Assembly (NCBI RefSeq): GCF_037126465.1
Contig: NC_088209.1
Span: forward strand, 9,370,052 to 9,434,051
DNA length: 64,000 nt
Direction: 5' to 3'
Source: Ornithodoros turicata
Lineage: Eukaryota > Arthropoda > Arachnida > Ixodida > Argasidae
Numbering within the stretch: position 1 is the stretch's first letter; every line of letters starts with the position of its first letter. Positions 10,156-21,700 of this stretch are shown here, piece by piece. The position numbers and the translations under genes are program-made. The notes under the pieces are model-generated. The model worked only from the letters and a program-made list of their open reading frames with translations, was not told the DNA's origin and ran no database searches.

Positions 10156-13103
10156 GAGGTGCATCGAAGCGTGACGAACACAAATCAGCAGACGACGTTC
10201 GTTCGAGGACATCTGATAATCAAGCTTCAGCAAAGGTGACGACGAAGCGCAAGCCGATATTTAATGAGAAGAAGGAACCTCTTCGCTTTAATTGCAACAG
10301 GTACGGTCATATCTCGCTGGAATGCCCAGAGCCACAGAAGCGACAGCGTTGCGACAAATGCAAGAAGGTCGGGCACAAGATACAGGATTGTCCAGCAGAG
10401 AAGACGACATCTCATACTGTGAAAAGTCTCCATGTTGAAAATCAAGCAGCATCGAGCAGGGACAAAGAGAAATATTTCGTTGACGCGGTCATAAACGACG
10501 TGCCGGTAAAGGCGTACGTAGATCTAGGAAGCCAATGCGTGGCCTTGAGACGCTCTGACGCCGAGGAGTTAGGTGTCGTGTACTCGCCTCCTAAAGAAAA
10601 GATCAACATCGGCGGATACGGGTCAGGAAGTGTACCTGTATGTTGTATTGCGAACGCTAGTATCAAGATCGACGAGGCGAAAGCACAGGTCCCAGTCTAC
10701 ATTGTTCCAGATCACTCTCAGTCCATACCGCTTTTGGTAGGACAGCCTTTCACTGAGCAACGTCACGTAACCGTCGTTCGTAGGCGGGATACGCTGCGCC
10801 TGTTTGAAGAATGTCAAGATATAGACGAAGATGATAATACGCTTAGTAGAATACAGATCCCAACATTACCACAGAGACGAGTTAGCCTATGGGCAAACGA
10901 CTCTACCGTCATACCACCGAACTACATCGGTTTCGTTGGATGTTTTACGCAGAGTACAGCGGAAACGGGCCTCCTTGTAGATACACAGTACAGACCAAAA
11001 GAGGGTGAAGAACATTGTATTCCAATTTGCGTTGTACGCGTTATCGATGACTCGCAGTGTGTTGTGCCCATTGCGAACGTGTCCGGCTCAGACTTGAGTA
11101 TACGAAAGGGACAAGTAGTCGCTCGTGGAGATAAATGCAGCGAAGATACGTCCATTGGTCTGCCTGCCGTACTGCACGTTCACCCCAACAAGTACGAGCC
11201 CATCGACGTGCATGAACTCAATTTTGGAGAGATGGCATCGTCGGAGGAACGCCAGCAACTGCTTCGACTCATTGAGGAGTACCGTGATTGTTTTGCGAAA
11301 TCACTGTCTGAAATCGGACTAACCACTGCGTCACAAATGAATATAGAACTGATAACAGACAAGCCATTTACTTACCGACCTTACCGGCTTTCGTATAAGG
11401 AAAGGGAGAATGTCCGAAACATCGTCGATGAGCTAAGGAGTGCAGGGATTGTGACTGACTCAAGCTCTGAGTATGCCAGCCCCGTCCTATTAGTACGCAA
11501 AAAGACAGGTGAAGAAAGACTTTGTATTGACTACCGTGCCTTGAACCGTATCACAAAACCAGACAAGTACCCGCTTCCGTTGATTGACGATCAACTCGAC
11601 AGGCTCCAAGGAAAGAAGTGTTTTACTTGCTTGGACTTAGCGTCAGGATACTACCAGGTACCCATGGCCCAAACGTCGCAGAAGAAAACTGCTTTCATCA
11701 CTCCGGATGGTCATTTCGAGTTTACGAGGATGCCCTTTGGTTTGGTAAGCGCACCAGCCGTCTTCAAGCGAATGGTAAACACGGTATTAGGGCCTCTCCG
11801 TCACACGATTGCCATGGCGTACACGGACGACCTACTTCTACCTTCTGCGACCGTCGAGGAGGGACTACGAAATCTGAGAGAAGTACTAGAAGTTCTTAGA
11901 GAAGCTGGACTGACATTGCGGCTTACGAAGTGCTACTTTTTTCAAGATGATATCGACTATGTTGGATATCACATATCGGCAGATGGTATTTCACCCAGTC
12001 CTCGAAAACTTGCAAGCGTGTTGGAGTTTCCTGCCCCCACTACCTTGCACGAACTAAGACAGTTCATCGGACTTGCAAGCTACTTTCAACGCTTTATCAA
12101 AGGCTTTTCATGTATCGCCAAGCCTCTCACGAAGCTTATGTTAAAGCAGCAGCCATGGCGATGGGAAAAAGAAGAGCAGCATAGCTTTGAGGAGCTACGA
12201 CGAAAATTGACTGAAAGTCCAACGCTAGCTTTATTCTCATACCAGTCCCGCACAGAGGTGCACACTGATGCTTGTAAAGACGGCCTTGGCGGTGTTCTGC
12301 TTCAAGAGCAATCTGATACACACCTGCATCCGGTCATGTACGTCAGCCGCAAGACGACACCAGGAGAGCAACGTTATCACTCTTGCGAACTGGAAGCGCT
12401 TGCTGTTGTTTGGACGATCGAGAAGTTGAGGCCGTACCTCTTGGGGATGAAATTTCTTCTTATTACGGATCACAGTGTCCTGCGAACGGCATTGGCAAAG
12501 AAAGATTTGGTGCCACGTATTGGTAGATGGCACCTGAAGTTGCAGGAATTCCAGTTCGATATCGAACGTAGACCTGGTACAAGCATACCACATGCTGATG
12601 CGTTAAGCCGAATGCCTCATGGAGAACCGGAGGAAACCGACTCTACTGATGGAGTACATGTGCTCGATACTGCGTTGACTACGGAAGACTGGCTCATAAC
12701 GTCACAGAAGACAGATGCTGAGTTGCGGAGCATTATAGAAGGCCTCCAGGCACATCCGAAAGACGGAAACAGTGAATGTTTGCACCGCGAATATAAAATA
12801 ATCAACGGACGACTGTACCGGAGAGTTCACATCGACGATGGCGAACACCTGCGTTGGGTGGTGCCCAAGACGGCGAGACATCAAATCGTCCGCAAGTGCC
12901 TCGACGACGTTGGGCATTTTGCTGTTGGGAAGACTCTTGAACTCTTGCGCCGTGATTACTGGTTCCCGCGAATGAAACGGTACGTGCGACGTTACATCGC
13001 TGGGTGCCTACAGTGTTTTACAAGTACATTTACAAGTACAGTTTTACAAGAAACCTTCGGGGAAACAGCCAGGTTCATTGCACAGCACCGACAAAGTGGG
13101 TGA
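10156..13103 (+). pseudogene. pol of gypsy element A: zinc knuckles, protease, RT, RNase H, start of integrase
   Basis: The open frame extends from 9942, but codons before 10156 belong to the nested element. Domains in order: two zinc knuckles at about 10287-10395, the first lacking its first cysteine (Arg in its place), the second intact (CDKCKKVGHKIQDC); protease with VDLGSQ at about 10516 in place of the usual D-T/S-G; reverse transcriptase with YTDD at 11820-11831; RNase H (HTDACKDGLGGVLL, TDHSVLR, HADALSRMP) to about 12610; integrase zinc-binding residues H...C-L-Q-C at about 12910-13013. The protein would copy element RNA into DNA. The frame then runs out of phase at a tandem repeat and stops at 13103 before the integrase core. 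Confidence 0.9.
13014..13050 (+). repeat. Short tandem duplication causing a frameshift in integrase
   Basis: The 12-13 bp phrase tttacaagtaca(g) occurs twice and is followed by ttttacaag. The integrase frame before it differs from the frame after it by one, which fits a net gain of about 25 bp. It lies directly after the CLQC cysteines of the integrase zinc-binding domain. Confidence 0.8.
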
Positions 13104-14118
13104 GCCGTTTCACACCCTTCATATGGACCATTTGGGCCCGCTCGTTAAGAGTAAAAGCGGCAACATGTACATCATCGTTGCAGTAGATGCCTTCACCAAG
13201 TTCGTGCTACTACGCGCTGTCCGGAATACCTGTGCAAACGGCGCTCGACGCTTTTTAATGGACATAGTCGCTATCTTCGGGGCACCGAAACGTTTGATCA
13301 CTGATCAGGGCACGTCATATACCGGTTCAAGTTTTCAGCAGTGTTGTCGAGACCTCAACATTGTCCACATCAAGAATGCGACTGCGACTCCTCGTGCCAC
13401 TGGACAGGTAGAGCGATATAACAGAATGATCACCCCGGCAATTGCCAGCTTGTGTGAAGACCCCAAGGGAAAAGACTGGGATGACAAGCTCCCTCAGATA
13501 CAGTGGGGAATTAACAACACATATCACAAAGCGACACGCACCACACCGTTTGGTTTGCTTTTGAACTACAGACCGCTCTCTGCATCGGGGGATGATACGC
13601 TGGATGCTATGCACGAGATGTTTGATGCGGATCTGTTGAACAAACGCTTGAAAGCAATCGACTACATCAGGGAGGATCAGCGAAAACAAAGGGAACGCTA
13701 CAACCGGAAGAGAGCTGAAGTCCCGCCCTACGCTCCTGGTGATCTGGTTCTCTTACGACATAATCCAGAGTCGACGGGAGAATCTCGAAAGTTGAAGGAG
13801 TGTTACAAAGGCCCATATGTCATAACTGAGGCTTTGCCTAATGATTGCTACCGCATAGAGGACATCCCAGAGATACAGCGGACGACCCGCTTTTATAGCA
13901 ATGTGGCCCCCGTGGACAAACTTCGGCGTTATCAGGTTGCTCAGGACAGTGACGACAAACTCGTTCCGTCCAAGGACTGTCAATCGGAAGATGATGACGT
14001 GGCTGTGCCTCGCCGTTCTTCGCGCGTCAAAGGAAAGCCAGAGCGGTATGGTTTGTGTCCCGGGACGGTCGACATTTATGATGGCCGAGTGTTACAGGCC
14101 GGTTACTGGCGCCACTAG
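13078..14118 (+). pseudogene. Integrase core and C-terminus of gypsy element A
   Basis: This frame carries the integrase catalytic core: first Asp in MDHLGPL, second in TDQGTSYTG, Glu in GQVERYN, followed by a C-terminal GPY/F-type segment (KGPYVITEALPNDCYRIEDI) near 13810-13870. In the family the enzyme joins retrotransposon cDNA to the chromosome. The first Met (13078) is not a natural start; this is the 3' continuation of pol, separated by the frameshift at 13014-13050. The stop TAG at 14116-14118 lies 26-28 bases inside the 3' LTR, so pol and LTR overlap. Confidence 0.9.
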
Positions 14119-14293
14119 AGCTTCGGCGGCGGTTGCAGAGCGCTGCGTAGGGTAACAGGAGAAGCAGAGGAAAAGGAGACGGGTGTGGCAGCGGGCGGAT
14201 CATATGCAGTACTTGCTTGTATGTGTGCTATGATTAAATCCAGTTATACTTTTTAGGTTGTCTTGAATATACTGCAGAGCTCACGATCTAACA
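14090..14293 (+). repeat. 3' LTR of gypsy element A (204 bp)
   Basis: Longer than the 5' copy by 20 bp. Begins TGTTACAGG, ends TCTAACA and is followed by the CGGG duplication. It contains the last 29 bases of the pol frame. Confidence 0.93.
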
Positions 14294-15418
14294 CGGGTCG
14301 CATGCGGCCCACGGACCGCCGCTACGGTGCCCCCTGATCTAGATGAAGTGCGTTGCGTAGGACGTTAGTCTGCAGAGTTGAAAATGTAAGGATTTCTTTC
14401 CTTCGCAACAAAAAAGAAAAAAGGGGAGAAAAGAGACACACTATTTTTATCTGAATGCTCGTTACCTACGTAAATCAGACACAATGTGAATGCTGGGCTC
14501 ACACGCCCCGACCAAACTATACCATCGCAGATAATGTATACTTACGAGGCAAGGCTCATTTTCCCACTCGTTTAGGTAGCACGAATCCGGATCGGAAGGA
14601 CTGCACTTGCGGGAGCAGGTAAGCAAGGAATTGTGCCACTGTAAAACACAAAACATGTGTCACGAACAATCGGGCATTGTATAATACTTGCTCTCCGTAC
14701 AAAATAGCACGCCGTCAGAATCGCAACCAATTTATGCCGTTGTATCGTCCCATACCAAACATTTTACCCCCACTATATGTTATTCCTGCATGTGATGTAG
14801 GAGTAACAAAAAACTTATTTTACAGCGACATCTGTTACATGCTCACTCCTCGGCTAAGCGACCTATCTCACCAGCCGCCGTGTCCAAAAGCCACTGTCTA
14901 AACATCCTGGATGTGTAGACCCCGAGTATGAACGCGTGCTCAATCTCGTTCTGCGTTATTTCATACCCGGCCGAACAACGGCTCGTAAGGGTATGAACTA
15001 TGCCGAGCGACCCCTACCAGAAATAGGGACACATGTACAAGAAATATTGAGCCTGCAGTTGCGCAAGTAAAGAATAACATATGCGACATGGATTGTGCAT
15101 AGATTTAGTGTTTGCAAACGAGAAACTCAAACGTGCACGCCCTATGAGCAACGAACCATTTCAGTGACCGTAAAGCCCACTTCATTATATTTTAATGCCG
15201 GAACCATCAATAAGGATACTCTACCGACTGTAAAATGTGTACGAGTACTTCCTAAAAATATTAGCCAGGCGGTCACACACGGGAATGTATCCAAAGAAAA
15301 AAGAAATTAAGGTAATGTAGCCGCAACTGTGGTGTGCGGGAAAAAGGAAATTTTTTTACTGTACCCTCACTTCATGCATACTTGCATACGTACAGCAGCG
15401 GCCACTGCATTCCTGGGG

Positions 15419-15464
15419 TGCCTGAATACTAGCTCCCTCTGCACATGGAGCTAGTATTCAGGCA
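15419..15464. repeat. Perfect 18-bp inverted repeat with 10-base loop
   Basis: TGCCTGAATACTAGCTCC at 15419-15436 is exactly complementary to 15447-15464, separated by ctctgcacat. It could form a stable hairpin. It has no T-tract and lies in no recognised element. Confidence 0.85.
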
Positions 15465-15967
15465 TTCATTCGAACCTCTGTAGTTTGCGGAGCTCCTCTA
15501 TATTCCCGGTTGGGAAATCCCCGATCTCGAAATTCATGGGGTATAAGAAAAAATGAGGGGTCCAGAGGTGAGGTCCGGTGATGCCCCGACGGTACGCACG
15601 AATAACAAAGGGGAGCACATCGGTGTAACCCTGTCCTTGTCACCCCTCCCACACACATACACACTTTGCATTCGCTGTTGGACCGAAACACGCTGCGCTT
15701 CCTCCCCCCTCCCGGCAAAAGGAAAGCTCCGCGTCTATGCTTGGACGAGGCGTTTCTAGTAAACGCATCGATCGCTGCCATTTTTGTATTTACCACGCTT
15801 CTCAGCTCAGAACCATGATGGAAAGTAACTGGCCTGAGGTTGGGCAGACAGACGTAAAAAAATCCCGCCGCTGTCTGGCTTTTCGATTTCCATCGAATGC
15901 CTTACTTGAACAGAACCATGCACCGTATTTCTCGCCGATTGGTAAGGTTAGGTTAGTCTTGCTCTTG

Positions 15968-15988
15968 CCCCCCCCCCCCCCCCCCCCC
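15968..15988 (+). repeat. Poly-C run of 21 bases
   Basis: An uninterrupted C tract. Such tracts are uncommon at this length and are prone to length variation and sequencing error, so the exact count should be treated with caution. Confidence 0.8.
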
Positions 15989-18495
15989 GCTGCCGCGAAG
16001 AAGCTCCGACGTCCCACGATGCGACGTATTGAATTTGCAAACTGGCGGAGTTCTGCTCAGTGTTTCACTTTGGTATTTCTCTTTCCCTTTGTATACACCC
16101 GAAGTAAACCGTTCCAACCATTGAGAGCCCAATTAAGCCTGAAAAAAACCAGCAATTCCCGAATATTTGTGCTCAGCTTCGACTCCACCACAGCAGCGAT
16201 CACAAGAAAAAATAATCTCTTGGTACTTCCCACTTGAGACAGTCGGAGAGATCATTCGCGCTGAACCAGTTTCCTCAACTAAACCACACAAAAAATGTGA
16301 ACGCAAATCGTCGACGCCGGAGAACGAGCTTTTCACCAAATCATCGCGAAACGATGCACCTATAAGCGGCTCCGAGGTGAGCAAGCTCGCCAAGCAGCGG
16401 CTCTAGGTGCTTGCGCACGTCCCAAACCTTACGTACGAGACCCCCGCAGTCGCCGCATCCACGACGAAGAAATGAGACACGGGACACGGAGAAAAAGGTA
16501 ACCGGAATAATGCCCTTTCCTATCGAGATAACCCGGTGGTGGCGCCACTGACCAGAGAATGGTAGGAGGCGACAAAACCACTATTTGTATTCGCACGGAT
16601 CTGGAAAACTATTCTAAGTTTATCTAGTTTACTGATTGAAATCGGTTTTCTTACTGTTGCTGTCGGGAATGGCACATGTTGGCATATATGTTGCAGTCGT
16701 GGGTGCCGTGAGAAACGATTTTGTTGTATATCCCATAGACTGTCATGTATTGGAAATCTTACAAACTTTAATTCACCAAAGATCAGTGGTTCGTCTCAGG
16801 CCTTTAAAAATGTGTCACCCCTAGTTCAACTTGAGAGGAACACGCCTGTACCTCTTTCGTGAACGAAATTTGGTTTGCGAGATCGAGTGCGAAATGAGTT
16901 CGCCTAAATGGTGAAAACAGAATTTAGCACAGCAAGAATCTCATTGTGCCGAAACTCCCGGATCGAAAAATCCATCAGAGCAGATCCTAACAGAACCATC
17001 ACGTGAATAGGCCTATCGGACATTCACTGGACTAGTGGTTTGATGTTCTGATATAACTATTATGCCCTGATGGTCTAATGGCTTGGTGTGAGACTCACAA
17101 TACGGAAAGTACGCTCTTAGTAGAAATCGGTACTTTTTCCTTCCTGCCCTTTTTCTAACCTCTGTCACCGCATATTTTATTTCCTCTTGCTTCTGTTATT
17201 TTTTGTTTTTGTAATGGTGAATGCACGCGGCGGTTTGAAAACCAAACGATACAAGCTCACCAGAAAGGACACTTAGAAAGGCAAAGAACATGAATTGTTT
17301 CCCATCTGAGCTTCATTTAATGCGAGAGTCCTGCTTCCTGCCTCTGTCAAATACAAGAGAGAGGCGTCTAAATGTATTTCATTTGCTCACACAAGTTATA
17401 TTGAACTGAGAAATTGATTGGGGTATTAACTCAAGACGGACACGGCGTCTGTGTTTTTGACTGTGTTCGGTCTGAGACGTTCTGTAGTTCCATCCAAAAT
17501 CGAACTTCCTCGTTGTAATGGCGTGTTTTTTGTCTCTCTGGCAACATCTGCATGCTCTATTCTGTCAGGGAGTTCGGAGAACTCTGAGTATTTTTAAGCT
17601 GCCGACACTCGAGATCCGTCGGATATACGACCAGGGACGTCCATCTATGAAGCTCCCAATCGTTTTCAGGATACTTATTCTAACGACGAATGGAACTTGG
17701 CCTGTTGTAGTCCCCGTGCGTTACGCGATGCTCGATCATCTATACACGCTTGCGCTCTGGCGCTTCCAGTTTCTGAGCACGAATGCGACAGTTTTGTGGA
17801 GTCATATGTCACGAACCATATTCAACTAAATCCTAAAGCAACATTGTAAAACCCCCGGGATTCGATGAATCAGACGGCATAGACCATTAGCAGCCTCACG
17901 GTTGGCAGTCTATGGGCCCGACAGGACAGTGCGTGCTGCTATATTGAATACTGTAAGAATGTCGGCTAGTTTGCTATCCATTTCTTATGATTGCCTATAA
18001 TTTCTTATAAATGTAATATTATAATTCATTTCTTATAATTTATTTATATAATTTCGTAGTCTTGTTCTTTACTGTTCCTTTTCATTTACGTTCTTAGCGA
18101 TTTTAAGCTGTTTCACACCTACTGATCTACTCTGAAGCGTCTTCTGTTCGACTGCCAAGCCTCGCTGAGGGAGCATTGGGTTATCTTGTGGGCCCACTAT
18201 GCCCACCAGCTGTTAGGCACCCTTTGTCGGACAGCGAAGGACCCTGTTGTACCGTCAGACCTTCTTGTGGGTTTATTAAGCCCAGGTGATGGAGTGTGGG
18301 ACAGTATTTGTGAGACAGCTAGGAGTGCTTACGGACAACTAGGAGTTGCTAATGGGTCGTCAAGTCTCCTTCATGATCCATCAAAATATTCTGATAGACC
18401 ATTAAAACTCGTAATCGATTTTGTGATCGGATCGGACGGATAGTAACATCGCTTTTAACGCCGACTCCGGGTCTGAGAATGCAGTCTATCTCATC

Positions 18496-18655
18496 TGTTG
18501 GAAAACGTCCCTGTCAAGAGGAAAAGAAGACGTCTGCTCGCGGATGAGTTGCATGGCGCATGCTTGCTGATTTATTCCTAGACAAAACATTGCTCGATCA
18601 ACAGGGCATTAAACAGTCTGTTCATCTTAGCCATCAGGGTTCCCATTATTCTACA
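18496..18655 (+). repeat. 5' LTR of BEL/Pao (160 bp)
   Basis: Starts TGTTGG and ends CTACA. It differs from the 3' LTR at the gaagacg/gaaaacg and ggcgcatg/ggcacatg positions only. The TCATC duplication precedes it. Confidence 0.95.
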
Positions 18656-18660
18656 AACTT

Positions 18661-18678
18661 TGGTGCCGAAACCCGGGA
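18661..18678 (+). promoter_or_regulatory. Primer-binding site of BEL/Pao
   Basis: TGGTGCCGAAACCCGGGA begins five bases after the 5' LTR. Starting with TGG matches the complement of a tRNA 3' CCA end, where minus-strand DNA synthesis begins. I do not assign the tRNA species. Confidence 0.8.
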
Positions 18679-18770
18679 TCTGGACGTGACGCCTTCTAGC
18701 AGTATCCAGTCTCTTTTTCAACGAGGATACTCTTCGACGACAGGCTTTCATTTTCAGTTACTACGCGAGT

Positions 18771-21700
18771 ATGGAGACCCTGAAGGCAAAGCGTGGATCT
18801 CGTAGAGCCCAGAACACCAAAATCATTCGTGAGGCAAGTGCTCTTCTGGCCACATCCAACTTCACAGTTGAGGCTGTTAAGTCTTTGAAGGACAGACTCG
18901 AGAAGAGCAATACTGAACTGGATCGAATCAACGTCCAGTGTGAAGAATTTATATCCGGAGATGAAGCCGCTTCCGAATTTCTCGCCATTGCCGAATACGA
19001 GGATGAAGCTGTGGGCATGTTATCAACTTTGCAAGCACATTATGACAGGATGTGTTCCCAATCGAACGCTGGCCGCGCCCTCGAGGATGGGGACAGTCAG
19101 AACGCCACGAGCCGTCGTTCCGAACTCAGGCCTAAGGGACATAAATTGCCTGTCCTTAAGATGGAGCCATTTGATGGAGACCTCAGCAAATGGTCCACAT
19201 TTTGGGAGCAATTTCAAGCGATGATTCACAACAACGTCAACCTCACTCCCTCTGAGAAGTTTCACTACTTGCGTCTTCACTTGACTGGGTCAGCCGCGTC
19301 CGCTATTGCAGGATTGCCAGCAACAGCTGCGTGTTACGAGGACGCTTTGCAACTTCTGAAGACACGATTTGGAGACCTTAGTCAGATTCGTCAGACGCAT
19401 CTTCAGAAAATGCGTCGTTTGCCCTTTGTTAAGTCCATCGATGACGTTAAGGGACTCCGAAGCCTTTACGATCATGTGGAAGTACATACGAGAAGTCTGA
19501 AAACAGTTGGAGTCCAGCTGGCATCTTACGCTTCCATGCTGACTGAGATGCTCGTGCAACGTCTACCTCACGACTTAACTATAGACTACCATCGGCAACG
19601 GCTTATCACCAATTCGTCACAAGCAGCAACGGCAGCACAGCCTGCGGCTACGCCCGCGTCAGCTCCTGAGTCTGCTGAGCAAGATTTTAAAACGCTGATG
19701 AACTTCCTCAAGATAGAAGTTGAAAGCCCTGAGAATTCCTTTCGTTCGGCCGAAAAGAAGTCCGAGCCTACTGAAGGAACCTACAGGAAAAAGCAGTTTA
19801 ACACTCCGTCAGCGTCCGCTTTGTATTCTGCGTCTACCTCAACCCTTGAGGGAAAGAAATGCCTCTTCTGCAAGAAAGAGCATAATACTCAGATTTGCCC
19901 GTGTGACATCACTTGGGAGAGAAAGGCCGACCTCTTGTCCAAGGACTTCCGCTGCTTTCGCTGCACGGTCAAAGGTCATCGAGCCAAAGATTGCAGGGTA
20001 CACATATTCTGCTCAAATTGTAAAGGGAGACACGCCTTGTCCGTATGTAGGAAGGAACGGCGGCCGAAGAAAGACTGTGAGAGCTCGAACGCCACTAGCA
20101 ACACCCTTTCCGCGCAATCAAGATCCTTCAAGAAAGAATCGGGTATCGTTCCTCCTAAATGCGATGGAGTGCTTCTACAGACGTTTAGAGCGTGGGCGGT
20201 AACTCATAAGAGGTGCTGCTACATCAGAGGAGTTATTGACGGAGGAAGCGACAGAACGTTCATAACCGAATCGTTAGCCACCAGCCTACGTTTACCGATT
20301 GTGGACGAAATCAGTATCAGCATTGCCACCTTCGGCGACAGCGAAAAGACTAACCCGATCAAACGGAAAGTTGCGAATATACAGCTTCGGTCTCAATACG
20401 ACACACAAGAACTCATAATCAAAGCTGTGATCATTCCCGCCATCTGCCACGACATTCGCAGCGCTTCTTCTGATGTGTCATTCCTTCAGGAACTCAGGGA
20501 ACAGGGGAAAAATCTAGCGGATGGACTCTATTTTCCTGGAGACAGGTATCACGATGGCATCAGCATCTTGATTGGTGCCGACCAAATGTGGCAGGTGCTG
20601 ACTGGAGAAGTTCTAAGGAAGAAGGGTTCAAGAAATCTCGTGGCGTTAAACTCTTTGTTGGGCTGGACAATTCAAGGACCGACCAAGGTTTCATCTGCTG
20701 TAGAGTTTCGCCAGGGAACCTACCTTCAACAGTCAGCAGCAGCTTGTGTCCTACGAGTTCACTCATCGGTGGAGTACGCGATATCGGGAGAAGATGAAAC
20801 TTCATGGGAGCCAACGTTCTGGGAGATTGACTCCATGGGTATTCTACCAGAAACCGGCATCACCGACACCTCGGCGGTAATGGATAACTTTTCTAAAACG
20901 GTAAAGAAGACCGAGGACAGATATGAAGTGGCTCTACCATGGAAGATTGATCCTGCAGTTGTGTTGAATGACAACTACGACGTCGCTGTCACCCGCCTTA
21001 AAAAGCTTGTCGCACGGCTTAGGAGAACGGATGGTCTGTTACTTCGGTATGACGGTGTCATCAGAGATTACTTGAATCTGGGTCATGCTGAAGTCGTCGA
21101 TGAGAGCATAGAACCAAAGAACTTGGTATATTATATGCCTCATTCAGCCGTGATACGAGAAGACCGAGCGACAACTAAAGTACGCGTCGTCTTCGACGCC
21201 TCTTCTCATGCGCCAAACAGCATATCCCTAAATCAGTGCCTGGATAAGGGTATCAATTTGAATCCCGATATTTTGCAGCTACTTCTACGATTCAGGAGTT
21301 ACAAGGTTGCCCTTACCGCTGATATAGAAAAGGCGTTTCTACAGGTTTTGATTCGGGAAGAGGACCGAGACGTCTTTCGATATCCTTGGTTTCAACATCA
21401 ACCTGACCAGGAGGCTTCTCATAATGATCTGGATGGGGTACAGGTTCTGCGTATGACGAGAGTTCCGTTTGGAGCGACCTCGAGTCCCTTCCTACTATCA
21501 GCTACCATCCAGCACCATCTTGCTACCATTACCGGCGACCAAGAAACAACAGCAAGAAAATTGAGCCATTCGTTTTACGTTGACGATTTGGTTACTGGCG
21601 CAGACTCGGAGGAAGAGGCCGAAAAGCTCTACCGTGAAGCTCTAGAAATCATGAACACAGCGGGAATGAACCTTCGAAAGTGGACAACCAGTAACGATCG

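Larger units (their letters stand above)
8174..14293 (+). mobile_element. Ty3/gypsy LTR retrotransposon A, complete ends, interrupted coding
   Basis: Both LTRs begin TGTTACAGGCC and end GATCTAACA, so the terminal TGTTA/TAACA pair is present. A 4-bp duplication CGGG lies at 8170-8173 and 14294-14297. Protein order is gag, zinc knuckles, protease, reverse transcriptase, RNase H, integrase, the Ty3/gypsy order. The element carries a nested TIR transposon at 9300-10152 and a frame-shifting tandem repeat at about 13014-13050. I see no classical primer-binding site starting TGG directly after the 5' LTR and no strong polypurine tract before the 3' LTR. Confidence 0.93.
14294..18490. other. Unassigned region between gypsy A and BEL/Pao
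   Basis: No protein family is recognisable on either strand. Notable items are a perfect hairpin at 15419-15464, a 21-base C-run at 15968-15988, and AT-rich sequence with repeated attataatt/ttcttataa words around 17980-18055. Confidence 0.45.

Noticed and set aside
9509..10183. 224-codon minus-strand frame inside the nested TIR element
   Set aside because: It runs through both inverted ends and into gypsy sequence, so it cannot be a natural protein of either element.
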